Below are positions 1 through 7,535 of a stretch of DNA of 10,424 nt, piece by piece. Origin of the DNA: Cyclostephanos tholiformis (lineage: Eukaryota > Bacillariophyta > Thalassiosirophyceae > Thalassiosirales > Thalassiosiraceae); NCBI GenBank assembly GCA_036939975.1, contig JALLPB010001286.1, forward strand, positions 1 to 10,424, given 5' to 3'. The position numbers and the translations under genes are program-made. A model generated the notes under the pieces. The model saw only the letters and a program-made list of their open reading frames with translations. It was not told where the DNA came from and ran no database searches. Positions within the stretch are counted from its first letter, which is position 1. Every line of letters begins with the position of its first letter.

Positions 1-372
1 CCTTTCTCGCGATTGACTTAAACTGCGTATTACTAAAACTGCGTATTCTACGGTATTATCATAATGAGATTTCTTTCCCCAAACTACTACCATAATAGGG
101 GCAATATGCTTTCAATGGTCCTCTTGGAATTCTGTTGTATCTACATATTGTATCGGCTTGTATTTTAAAAGGTAAACGGGACTAAAATAGGTCTTCGTGA
201 CTCAAAAGATATCTTTGGTGTCACAGAATCTCTGCAGAGTTGTCTTTTTTCACCCCCTCTTCCCTCTTATGAAATGGCGTTCTGGTTGCCTCGGGTTGGC
301 CCCAGAAAATCACATAATACCTATATCACCCTCCCACCCACCCCCGAAAACAGAACAGCCGCAGTAACTGAA
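1..372. promoter_or_regulatory. 5' flank / presumed promoter of the CBS gene
   Basis: No convincing coding region is seen here. The stretch is AT-rich at first and becomes pyrimidine-rich after about 245. It precedes the preferred start of the CBS-domain gene and presumably holds its promoter and 5' leader. An in-frame upstream ATG at 274 would add 33 residues in front of the hydrophobic signal segment; it is treated as leader because a signal peptide should sit at the very N-terminus. No TATA box, CCAAT box or RNA gene can be assigned with confidence. Confidence 0.4.
20..47. repeat. 12-bp direct repeat, two copies at 16-bp spacing
   Basis: The word AAACTGCGTATT occurs at 20-31 and again at 36-47, separated by the four bases ACTA. 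Both copies are exact. Nothing in the sequence shows whether it is a regulatory site or a chance duplication; the window edge hides what lies upstream. Confidence 0.6.
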
Positions 373-1303
373 ATGTTGATTTCGAAGCTCTTCTCTCTCC
401 TACCGCTTCTTGCCTTGCAACGGTGCTCATCCTTCTCTATCAACAATGGCGCATCTCATCAACAACAACATCAGCATCAGCATCAGCAGCGCGTCTTTGT
501 CTCGACCCCGTCGCGGCCAACGAACAAGATAGTGTCCGACCTGATGACATCCCTGCCCCACCTCCTCGTATTGACCCCTCACACCCCCGTCGACGAGGCG
601 ATATCCGCCCTCCTCCAGGCCGGCGTGTCCGGCGCGCCCGTAGTAGAGCGCCTTAGAGACGCCGAACACCCCGAACGCAAGGCCACCCTACGTCTCGTGG
701 GATTCGTTAGCTCGTTCGATTTCCTCCCCCGCGAGGAGAGCGGCACACTCGTCATGCTCGGGGATGCTGACAACGAGGATTCCGAGACGGCGAGGAGGAT
801 ACTTGGTGGGGAGGTACGGGACATAATGACGAGGGATCCCATCACGGTCACCACGAACGATCCAATGAAGGTCGCAGCGGAGACCATGGCGATGCACAGG
901 CGAGTAAATTCAGGGACTCTTCGTTGATCTTTCTTACCATTTGGTTCGCTCCGTTTTTCTTTGGCGTATGGGCGGGTCGGGCCAATTGTTTAGGTGCCTC
1001 AATCTTTTCCGCGAGTCTCACGCCGCCCTCTTTCTTTTCCCTCTCTCCCCCGTCTCAATCCTCCTCGCCCCTCGCCCCTCGCCCCTCGCCCCTTTTCCAT
1101 AACGCCGCAGATTGCACGCGTTGCCCGTGGTGGATGCCAAGCACGGCAATCTGGTGGGGATCGTCACGGCAAAGGACGTAATGCGCGATGTAATGAAGAT
1201 TGCTAGTAAGGCATTGCCGGGGGAGGACGCGTTCTCGCAGTCGATGATGGACATCCCGGAGATTCTGTCTAATCCTTCTGGCGATGCTACCGTTGGGGTT
1301 TGA
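373..1303 (+). CDS. Two-CBS-domain protein (CBSX-like), two exons 373-899 and 1111-1303
   Basis: The spliced product is 239 aa and consists mainly of a tandem CBS pair (Bateman module), which in known families binds adenosine nucleotides and regulates partners; small plastid CBSX proteins of plants act on thioredoxins. CBS1 covers about residues 55-116 (VSDLM, then SGAPVVE and [11 protein letters not shown]). CBS2 covers about 147-203 ([12 protein letters not shown], then [20 protein letters not shown]). The N-terminus has a hydrophobic segment (residues 1-15) ending near CSSF, suggesting a signal peptide and possibly plastid routing, followed by a His/Gln tract. The start at 373 is chosen because it puts the hydrophobic segment first; the in-frame ATG at 274 would give 272 aa. 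The exon junction falls inside CBS2, which reads correctly only if the intron is 900-1110 with a GC donor. The CBS assignment is firm; the partner and exact compartment are inference. Confidence 0.85.
457..489 (+). repeat. CAT/CAG trinucleotide tract encoding His/Gln run
   Basis: Eleven in-frame codons of CAT, CAA and CAG encode alternating His and Gln (residues 29-39 of the CBS protein). The tract lies between the signal segment and the first CBS domain, where length change would be tolerated. It is an ordinary coding microsatellite and likely to vary in length between alleles. Confidence 0.7.
900..1110 (+). other. Intron of the CBS gene, GC-AG type (211 nt)
   Basis: The donor reads CAG|GCGAGT and the acceptor CCGCAG|A. 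Exon 1 ends after two bases of a codon (AG) and exon 2 supplies A, restoring an Arg codon and a continuous CBS2 motif. A nearby GT at 904-905 would leave phase 0 and put exon 2 out of frame. In the exon-2 frame a TAA lies at 1100-1102 and the only AG between it and the CBS2 coding is at 1109-1110, so the acceptor is fixed. The 3' half is very pyrimidine-rich and contains four tandem 7-bp units (GCCCCTC, the last GCCCCTT) at 1067-1094. Confidence 0.75.
1067..1094 (+). repeat. Four 7-bp tandem repeats in the intron pyrimidine tract
   Basis: GCCCCTC is repeated at 1067, 1074 and 1081, and the fourth unit at 1088 is GCCCCTT. The array makes up much of the polypyrimidine tract upstream of the acceptor at 1110. 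It most likely arose by slippage while keeping splicing function. Confidence 0.65.
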
Positions 1304-1759
1304 ACCGATGGGGTGCGCACTAACGAGATTTTTCGATGGTTGTTGATGCTCGTGGTCGCGACTATGGTGTCGTCTATTGTATTGTAATTATTTTTCTAGG
1401 TACAATAAAGTGTTCTGCCAATTCTAGAACTACGAGATTACCTTGAGAGCTCGCTTCATTCGAGACACATGAAGCCTTTTTTCGTGTACATTACACTCTA
1501 AGCAAATTACAAAGCGTCTTCTGTAAAAGAGCACTTGTAATCAAACAAGTTTAGATGATCCACTGTTTAGGGAGGCAAAGTCGATTCGTCCCTGAAAAAA
1601 CAATAAAACTCGTATCGTCGTGCATTAGATAGGGCATTTCCTGTGCGGCAATGGCCCTGCAGACACGCATCCTTTTCCCATCATCCCATCACATACTCTC
1701 CCCCCCCCTCCCCCCACTCTCTAACTGAGCCCTCTCCTCCACTTCTTCTCCCTCGTCTT
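1304..1759. other. Convergent intergenic region with 3' ends of the CBS and EPSP synthase genes
   Basis: No ORF or RNA gene is supported here. The stretch lies between the stop codons of two genes that face each other, so it must hold both 3' ends. On the plus strand AATAAA occurs at 1404-1409, about 100 nt after the CBS stop, and again at 1602-1607. No AATAAA was found on the minus strand for the EPSP synthase transcript. The region from about 1690 to 1760 is a C/T-rich low-complexity tract. Confidence 0.5.
1404..1409 (+). other. Candidate polyadenylation signal for the CBS gene
   Basis: A canonical AATAAA hexamer lies about 100 nt after the CBS stop codon, in the expected orientation. Diatom genes do not always use this hexamer, so the call rests on position and exact match only. 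Confidence 0.4.
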
Positions 1760-3490
1760 CTAACTCGAGATGCTCCCGAGCATGTCGAAGTAGGTCGGGA
1801 ACGTCTTCGCCGTGCATCCGGGATCGTGAACGTTCACGGTAACTCCCCCGCAAGCCGCCAACGCGAAAGTCATCGCCATCCTGTGATCGTCGTACGTTTC
1901 GATGACGACGTCGTCGTTCACCCTATTCCCCACGGGGGGGGTGATGATGCAATAATCGTCATATTCTTCCACCGACGCCCCCAGCTTGGTACATTCGGCC
2001 ACGATCGCCTTCATCCTCTCCGTCTCCTTGAGCCGCCACGAGTACACGTTGCGTATCGTCGTCGGGCCGTCCGCGAACAACGCCACGACCGCGAGCGTCA
2101 TCGCCGCGTCGGGTATCGCGCCGCAGTCGACGTCGATCCCGCGCAGGCGCACGGTCGGATCGCGCGTGCACGTGATGCTATCGGGGGACCACGTTATGCT
2201 CGCGCCCATCCTCTCGAGTACGTCCGCGAATGCCACGTCGCCCTGCACGCTCTCGCTTCCGCATCCCACCACGGTCACCGTCCCGCCTGTGATGGCCGCG
2301 CCGGCCAGGAAGTACGATGCGCTGCTGGCATCCCCCTCGACGAGTATCGACATCGGCGACGTGTACCTCTGGTCGGACGTGACGACGAACGTGGGCGTGC
2401 CGTCCATGTCCCCCTCGACCCTAACGTCGACGCCGAATTTCCTCATCAATCCGATGGTGAGGCTCACGTACGGGGCCGATATCAGCTCGTCCTTGATCGA
2501 TATCGTGACGTCGCCGTCCACGAGGGGAGCGGCCATCAGTAGGGACGACAGGAACTGACTCGACATCCTCCCGGAGATGCTAGCCATACGCGAAATCCCC
2601 CCCCCGAGTCGCTTGCCTCGTATCGTCACGGGGGGACAGCCAGTCCCCTCGACGCAATTCACGTCGGCGCCCAATTGGCGCAATCCGTCGATTAGGTCCG
2701 ATATCGGACGTTCCCTCATCCTGGGCACGCCGTCGAGGACGAAGTTTCCGTCCCCCATGCAAAGCGCCGCGGCGAGCGGACGCATGGCCGTGCCGGCATT
2801 GCCGAGGAATAGCTCCAGTGGTTGGGGGGGGGAGGAGGATGTCGACGACGGATCCGACGACGCGAGGGGCGAATCGATCGGCCCTCCTCGTCCGGTAACG
2901 ATCGCGGACGTGGTACCGTCCCTCGTGACCTCGACCCCGAGGGCGTCGAGCGCGCCCAGCATGTATTTTATGTCGTCGGATTCGAGCAGGTTCAGTACGC
3001 GCGTGGTACCCGACGACAACGCCGCTAGGAGGAGACATCGATTCGATAACGACTTGGATCCAGGCAACGTCACGGTGCCATCGATCGATCTTATGGGCGT
3101 AACAATCATCTGATTTTTGGTCGCGTCGAGTTGGAAGGTCATGCCCGTGGCGGTGCCCGCGGCGGTGCCCGTGGCGGTGGCGGTGGCGGCGTCGCTCCCC
3201 CTACCGCCCCCATCGCGACCCGGGCGATGACGGGACGAAGACGACGACGACGATTCCCCCCCCTCCCTATCCACGTACGTTCCGCGATCGGCCCAGTTGG
3301 TGCGGGAGACGATCTTCTGCCTTTGCCTGCTCGCCATATCCAACGACGTCCACGCGGATGACGCGGATGAGTAGGATGCGGAGGAGGGGGGGGGGGGACG
3401 AACGGTGGTGGTAACGAAGGCATCGGCTACGGGAAGATGCGACGACGATGTGACTAGGACTAGGGCGGCGACGGCGGCTACGGTCCTCAT
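1760..3490 (-). CDS. aroA: 3-phosphoshikimate 1-carboxyvinyltransferase (EPSP synthase), plastid-targeted
   Basis: This 576-aa protein makes EPSP from shikimate-3-phosphate and phosphoenolpyruvate, the sixth step of the shikimate pathway to aromatic amino acids. The catalytic core (about residues 120-576) is full length with all signature motifs: [10 protein letters not shown] (K146, S147, R151), [13 protein letters not shown] (N231, G233, T234, P238), PRMRERP, SSQFL (310-314), [17 protein letters not shown] (D461), [10 protein letters not shown] (K488, E489), DHRMAM (R537) and CTAKTFP (K562). It is a class I (plant/enterobacterial) type with intact Gly and Pro at the glyphosate-contact motif. 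The N-terminus at the ATG at 3490 is a hydrophobic signal peptide ending VADAF at residues 21-25, an ASAF-like site followed by a Ser/Thr/Pro-rich transit region, so plastid import is expected. The same frame is open to 3640, but that start would place 50 residues before the signal peptide. Residues 101-116 are a TATG-like repeat, and about 204-226 is a low-complexity insertion before the GNAGT motif. There are no introns and no fusion to other shikimate enzymes. Confidence 0.96.
   Translation of the reverse strand: MRTVAAVAALVLVTSSSHLPVADAFVTTTVRPPPPSSASYSSASSAWTSLDMASRQRQKIVSRTNWADRGTYVDREGGESSSSSSSRHRPGRDGGGRGSDAATATATGTAAGTATGMTFQLDATKNQMIVTPIRSIDGTVTLPGSKSLSNRCLLLAALSSGTTRVLNLLESDDIKYMLGALDALGVEVTRDGTTSAIVTGRGGPIDSPLASSDPSSTSSSPPQPLELFLGNAGTAMRPLAAALCMGDGNFVLDGVPRMRERPISDLIDGLRQLGADVNCVEGTGCPPVTIRGKRLGGGISRMASISGRMSSQFLSSLLMAAPLVDGDVTISIKDELISAPYVSLTIGLMRKFGVDVRVEGDMDGTPTFVVTSDQRYTSPMSILVEGDASSASYFLAGAAITGGTVTVVGCGSESVQGDVAFADVLERMGASITWSPDSITCTRDPTVRLRGIDVDCGAIPDAAMTLAVVALFADGPTTIRNVYSWRLKETERMKAIVAECTKLGASVEEYDDYCIITPPVGNRVNDDVVIETYDDHRMAMTFALAACGGVTVNVHDPGCTAKTFPTYFDMLGSISS
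3143..3190 (-). repeat. 12-bp coding minisatellite in the EPSP synthase leader
   Basis: Plus-strand units GCCCGTGGCGGT, GCCCGCGGCGGT and GCCCGTGGCGGT at 3143-3178 are followed by shorter GGCGGT-like units to 3190. On the coding strand they give Thr-Ala-Thr/Ala-Gly steps just before the catalytic core. The unit length is a multiple of three, so copy-number change keeps the frame. Confidence 0.7.
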
Positions 3491-3849
3491 GATGATATAA
3501 TTGTCGCCGTGGTAATGTCGATAAGGATGGGATGGGGGGGAGGACCAGGTGCATGATGTGAGAGTTCTGCAAATTGCATGATTGTAAGTACAGAAGTAGA
3601 GCAAAATACATCCACCTTGACATAATTCCAATAATTTCATAGAGTTACCTAATTCACCTCTTCAAAAATCCACAAAAGAGATTTGAATAACTCTCAAGTT
3701 TGATTGGTCGGGGCATTTTTCACTTCCACGCGGCGCATCAGCCATCGCCTCTATCGACCCCCCCCGTCCCGTCCCCACTATCTTCTACCTATCGTACGTA
3801 CCATCTCTCGAGCGGCAATTCAACAACAACCCCCCGATATAGATATATA
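3491..3849. promoter_or_regulatory. Divergent (bidirectional) promoter region
   Basis: These 359 bp separate the start codons of the minus-strand EPSP synthase gene and the plus-strand coiled-coil gene, so both 5' leaders and promoters must lie within it or overlap the genes. An ATTGG (inverted CCAAT box) is present at 3703-3707, about 145 bp before the plus-strand ATG. A TATA-like AT run directly precedes that ATG (3841-3849), but its position makes it more likely start-codon context than a TATA box. Nothing further can be assigned. Confidence 0.5.
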
Positions 3850-5057
3850 ATGAGGAATATCGTCATCCACTCTCTTGCTGCGGCCATCGCCCTCGGCTCA
3901 TCGACGGCATCATCATCGTCGTCATCATCGTTTCGATCGATATCATCTTCGTGGGTCAGCGCTACTCCATCGTTCGTGCTATCGATGCCAAGGGGGGGGG
4001 CATCCTCGGCCGGCGGTCGTGGAAGCGAATACGAGGCGATGCTCGAATATGCCAAGAACCGCGCGATCGAGATGGCGAACGTCAAGGTGAGTTGGTTTTG
4101 GGGGGTATCTAAAAAATGCGACCATTAGGGGATGTCGCTCTTTTTAGAGGAGAAGCAATGAATGCCATGAATGCTAACCTACACCCGTTGCCTTTTCTTC
4201 TCCCCACCCCCCCCCCACCCCCGCGAATGTCTTGTCCATTACCTTCATCTCTCCCCCTCCCTTTCCTCCTCCCCTTCCCGACACAACAGATCGAGGAGGC
4301 TCGACGCAAGATAGTCGACGAATGCTCCCCCGTTTCGAACTTCGGCGCGAAAGCCGACGAAATCTGCTCCTCGGCGATCGAGGGATTCGCTAGAGCCGTC
4401 GCCGAGGCCGAGACCGACGCGGATGGATCGTCCTCGTCCTCGTCCTCGTCCGCCGCCTATGCGCGCAAGCTCCGCGAGCTGGAAATGGCCCTCGACGCGC
4501 CCCTTCAGGTGCTGTACCTCCGACAGCTGTCATTGCATCGCGATTCGGCATTATCGTCTTACCGATCGGCATCCCGCACGACCGACGGGTCCGACTACGA
4601 GTCGATGCTCGCGGCCGATGCCAAGTTCGTGCGCGATGCCGAATCTTCCACTCGCAAGTCGTCGTCGTCGTCGTTGAATAATTGGTCGTACGACGCCGAG
4701 CGGGCGGCGTTGCAGTCGGTACTGTCCGACGTCGCGTCCGTGTCCCGCAAACTCGTGGACGTGCAGGTCAAGAGCTCGAGTCAGCAGAGCACGGCGATGC
4801 AATTCCTCCAGCAGCAACAGCAGATGATACAGCAATTGCAGCAGCAGCTCTACGGCCAGAGCTCGCCGTGGAACGTGGGGGTGGCGTATCGCATCCCGGA
4901 TACGAACTTCAACCTACAGGGGAGCTATCAGCAGGGCAGGGCGAACATCCAGCTTAGCTGCGTCCCGGACGAGTACGCGCCCATGCTAGGGCCGAACGGC
5001 TTCACGAATGGTGTCGGGCCGGGGAATCTCGGATTGTCGTTGAGCCTTAGCATTTGA
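3850..5057 (+). CDS. Unknown coiled-coil protein, probably plastid-targeted, two exons 3850-4086 and 4290-5057
   Basis: The 334-aa product is not one I recognise with confidence. Residues 1-20 form a signal peptide (hydrophobic IVIHSLAAAIALG), followed by a Ser-rich stretch and SATPSF|VLSMPRGG around 37-50, which resembles a diatom plastid cleavage site with an RGG mature start. Residues 59-120 and 135-170 are helical and charged. Residues 239-267 are a Gln-rich coiled coil with seven- to eight-residue Leu/Met/Ile spacing (MQFLQQQQQMIQQLQQQL). The C-terminus from about 272 (SPWNVGVAYRIPDTNFNL to LSLSLSI) looks strand-rich with alternating hydrophobics. Three Ser runs are encoded by TCN repeats. 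No catalytic motif is seen. The helix-rich body is faintly reminiscent of RHD3/Sey1-type regions, but no GTPase domain is present and this is only a hint. The start at 3850 is chosen for the signal peptide; an in-frame ATG at 3700 would bury it. Confidence 0.75.
4087..4289 (+). other. Intron of the coiled-coil gene, GT-AG (203 nt)
   Basis: The donor is AAG|GTGAGT and the acceptor ACAACAG|ATC. Both exons meet in phase 0 (Val-Lys, then Ile-Glu-Glu), keeping a helix continuous. Unspliced reading stops at 4126-4128. The 3' half is strongly C/T-rich, including a C10 run around 4207-4216, matching the style of the intron in the CBS gene. Confidence 0.85.
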
Positions 5058-5687
5058 GGAGAAAACATTTGCCTCGTTGCCAGGGGGGGGGGGGAAGGGG
5101 GGTTGGATGGGTTTATGGAACGATTGATGAATTGGTGGACATTGGGATGGGATTCGATGGTCTTGTTTTTTTTCATTCATCTCTGGCCAAACGTTGGTTG
5201 TTTTGATTTCTTCGTTGAGATGTAAAATAAGAGAGGGAATGGGCCAGCAAATTATATCAAGGAAGACATTCTGCGTTTTTATTTCTCACTACGTTCCTAA
5301 GCCGATAAGTCTCCCCACTAATTTTTCTTCATTAGTCGACAATTAAATGGAAGCTACTACTTAAACTACAAACACGAACGCTCCCTGCAAGGGCCGGGAC
5401 TCGTTATTACCCAAAAAATCCATCCTCTACCTTCGCAATACCACCTGCACCTCCATTGCACAAGACCTTCCTCACATCTCTCGTATTATGTTGAGCTCCA
5501 TCGCCCTATTTAATGACAATTCCGCTGCGCTCGACGCCCAGACCAAAACTTCCCGCCAAAATACTTTCTCGCGCTCTCCGCCATCCGCCCTCATTCTCAA
5601 TTTTTTCCTGTGAAATGTTTAGGCAGCAGCACACAAGAAATCATTTTAAGACAGCCGACGACACAACATCTATCATCTCTCAATATA
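5058..5687. promoter_or_regulatory. Intergenic region: 3' end of coiled-coil gene and 5' flank of the exonuclease gene
   Basis: No gene is supported here. Just after the upstream stop is a G12 run (5083-5094) followed by AA and G6, an unusually long G homopolymer in the 3' UTR. The remainder is mixed-composition sequence that should include the next gene's promoter. No CCAAT or TATA box can be assigned. An ATG at 5610, in frame with the exonuclease, lies in what is treated as its 5' leader. Confidence 0.45.
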
Positions 5688-7535
5688 ATGGCCAGGGGAA
5701 AAGGATACAAGCTGACCTCCCCCGCCGACGCGGAGAACGGTGGTCCCAAGCTTTGCGCCTTCTACGCCTCCGATAAGGGCTGTCGTAACGGCGCCAATTG
5801 CAAATTTTCACACGTTGTAGGAGGGGGGGACGTCAGCACCCCCAAGCCGACTTCGTCGTCCCCGCCAAGCGTCGCGAGCTCGAGCGTTGTCAGCTCGGAA
5901 TCCGACGGCGGCGTGAGCGACGGCGAGATCGACGAGGGTCGAGCCGGCGCGTACGCCTCGCTAATGGTGGGGACGAACGCCGCCGCAGCGCCGGTCGTCG
6001 CCGTCCCGAATCCCTTCTTATCGGCGGTGGTCGTTCCGGCGTCGTCTCCCGCCGCCGCCGTCGCCGCCGCCAGCGAGAAGAAGAAGAAGAAGCGAAAGAA
6101 GAGCAGCAACGAACAGAGGACCACTACGACTGCGTCTGTTCTAGTCCCCGGCGAGAACGTCTTCGACCTGGGGTCGGCTCCCGTCGTCGCCCCCGCCCCC
6201 GCCTCCACCGCCTCCTCTCCCCCGGCGAAGAAGCCAAAGCGACAACCGCAGCAGCAAAAAGCCGCGACCCCGACGACGCCCCCCGTGGTTGGATTTCGCG
6301 ACCTACGACTACCCATCGCACCTTTCTCCCTACCCGGGACGACGGCGGCATCGACGACGACATCGATCAAGGAGGCCGCCCCAATTCCAGCGGCGGCGGC
6401 GACCCCCGCGCGGCGGACCCCGCCCCTGCCCACCGCGACGCCGTCTCACCTACGATGGAGGGACGCCGTGATAGCGACGCGGAAGCACGCCAACTACGCA
6501 AGCCACTACGACTTCGATCGTTCTGGCCATGGCGACGACGACGGCAACGGTGGGAGGTGGATGTCCACGCGACCGTACGATCCCGTGCGATGCGCGTCGA
6601 ATCCGTCGGCCATCGCCATCGACTGCGAGATGTGCGAGTCGCGTGATCCTGTATCCGGCAGGGTCGATACCAAGGCGCTGTGCCGACTCAGCGTCGTGGA
6701 TGCCGACGCGCCCGACGGGCCGGTGTTGCTCGATACACTCGTTAGGCCCAGGTGGCCGGTGTCCGACCACCGAACGTGGATCAACGGAATATCGGCGAGT
6801 AGCCTCGAGGGGGTCGAATTCACGCTGGAGCACGCCCAGGCATTCATGGACGCGCTTTGTTCGGATCAGACCGTGATCGTCGGACACGCCGTGCACAACG
6901 ACCTGCTGGCGCTGCGGATGGATCACGGCTGTATCGTAGACACGGCCCTGCTGTACGCGCACGCCGACGTCGACGAGGGGGGGGGGGAGGGAGGGGGAGG
7001 AGGAGGAGGAGGCGGCACGACGCCGAGCCTCAGGAACCTCGCCCTCGGCGTGCTCGGGAGGGAGATGCCGGACGTGCACGACTCCGTGAACGACGCACGC
7101 GTGTCGCTGGCGTGCGCGCTCCACTATATGGAGAAGGACGGGAATGTTGGTCCCGTGGATAGGGTATACCGGCGGAGCGACAGTCGGGGAGGGAGGGGGG
7201 AGGCCGCGGGATTATCATCATCGCAGCAGCAGCAACAGCAGCATACCAATGTACTCCTCGTCCATCGATTGCCCGTCAACACCCTCCCCGAGCACATCTC
7301 GGAGATGTTCCTCGCCTACGCTTCCATCCGTCCGAAGACGGTTCCTGACATCGCGTTCGCTGGACCTCACGGTAAATGCCACGTTGAGTTCTCTTCGAGC
7401 CAGCATGCCGAGCTCGCGTATGCCACTCTAGTCGGGGATGAACGCGCGGACAAGACGGGGAAGATGCAGAAGAGGGTCGGTTTGAAGGGGGGGGGGTACG
7501 TTTGCGTTCGTAAGATGAAGAAGGAGAAGAAATAA
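5688..7535 (+). CDS. CCCH zinc-finger / DEDDh 3'-5' RNA exonuclease with C-terminal RRM-like domain (SDN/REXO-like)
   Basis: The product is 615 aa, with no intron. A CCCH zinc finger of exact C-x8-C-x5-C-x3-H spacing occupies C23, C32, C38 and H42. A long disordered linker follows, with Ala/Pro/Ser runs and a basic stretch KKKKKRKK at 131-138, a likely nuclear signal. The exonuclease domain spans about 305-485 and has all DEDDh residues: D312 and E314 in IDCEM, D405 in VGHAVHND, and H464 with D469 in VHDSVNDAR. Known relatives (plant SDN, animal REXO, yeast Rex) trim RNA 3' ends with two metal ions. A Gly-rich insert (431-443, G11 at 6977-6987) splits the domain. Residues about 520-607 (NVLLVHRLPVNT, then GKCHVEFSS and a final YVCVRK strand) fit an RRM fold, as in SDN proteins. 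The start at 5688 (ATAATGGCC) puts the finger near the N-terminus; the in-frame ATG at 5610 adds 26 residues of leader-like sequence. The gene ends in three consecutive in-frame stops (7533-7541). Exonuclease and finger are firm; RNA target is unknown. Confidence 0.9.
   Translation: MARGKGYKLTSPADAENGGPKLCAFYASDKGCRNGANCKFSHVVGGGDVSTPKPTSSSPPSVASSSVVSSESDGGVSDGEIDEGRAGAYASLMVGTNAAAAPVVAVPNPFLSAVVVPASSPAAAVAAASEKKKKKRKKSSNEQRTTTTASVLVPGENVFDLGSAPVVAPAPASTASSPPAKKPKRQPQQQKAATPTTPPVVGFRDLRLPIAPFSLPGTTAASTTTSIKEAAPIPAAAATPARRTPPLPTATPSHLRWRDAVIATRKHANYASHYDFDRSGHGDDDGNGGRWMSTRPYDPVRCASNPSAIAIDCEMCESRDPVSGRVDTKALCRLSVVDADAPDGPVLLDTLVRPRWPVSDHRTWINGISASSLEGVEFTLEHAQAFMDALCSDQTVIVGHAVHNDLLALRMDHGCIVDTALLYAHADVDEGGGEGGGGGGGGGTTPSLRNLALGVLGREMPDVHDSVNDARVSLACALHYMEKDGNVGPVDRVYRRSDSRGGRGEAAGLSSSQQQQQQHTNVLLVHRLPVNTLPEHISEMFLAYASIRPKTVPDIAFAGPHGKCHVEFSSSQHAELAYATLVGDERADKTGKMQKRVGLKGGGYVCVRKMKKEKK

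Noticed and set aside
904..905. GT dinucleotide as the donor of the CBS intron
   Set aside because: It leaves exon 1 in phase 0 while the only usable acceptor needs two carried bases; the CBS2 motif would be destroyed.
1643..2542. 299-aa open frame on the plus strand opposite EPSP synthase
   Set aside because: It is antisense to a certain gene, rich in Arg/His/Pro as expected from reading GC-rich codons backwards, and has no recognisable domain.
3491..3640. Extension of EPSP synthase to the ATG at 3640
   Set aside because: The ATG at 3490 begins a textbook signal peptide ending in VADAF; the extra 50 residues look like translated 5' leader.
3700..3849. In-frame upstream ATG extending the coiled-coil protein by 50 residues
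   Set aside because: It would bury a clear N-terminal signal peptide; the ATG at 3850 is directly followed by the hydrophobic segment.
5762..6433. 223-aa open frame on the minus strand across the exonuclease linker
   Set aside because: Low-complexity Ala/Gly/Val composition mirrors the Ala/Pro/Ser linker on the real strand; no motif or start context supports it.
6450..7124. 224-aa minus-strand open frame under the exonuclease domain
   Set aside because: The plus strand here has all DEDDh catalytic residues in frame, so the minus-strand frame is a shadow.
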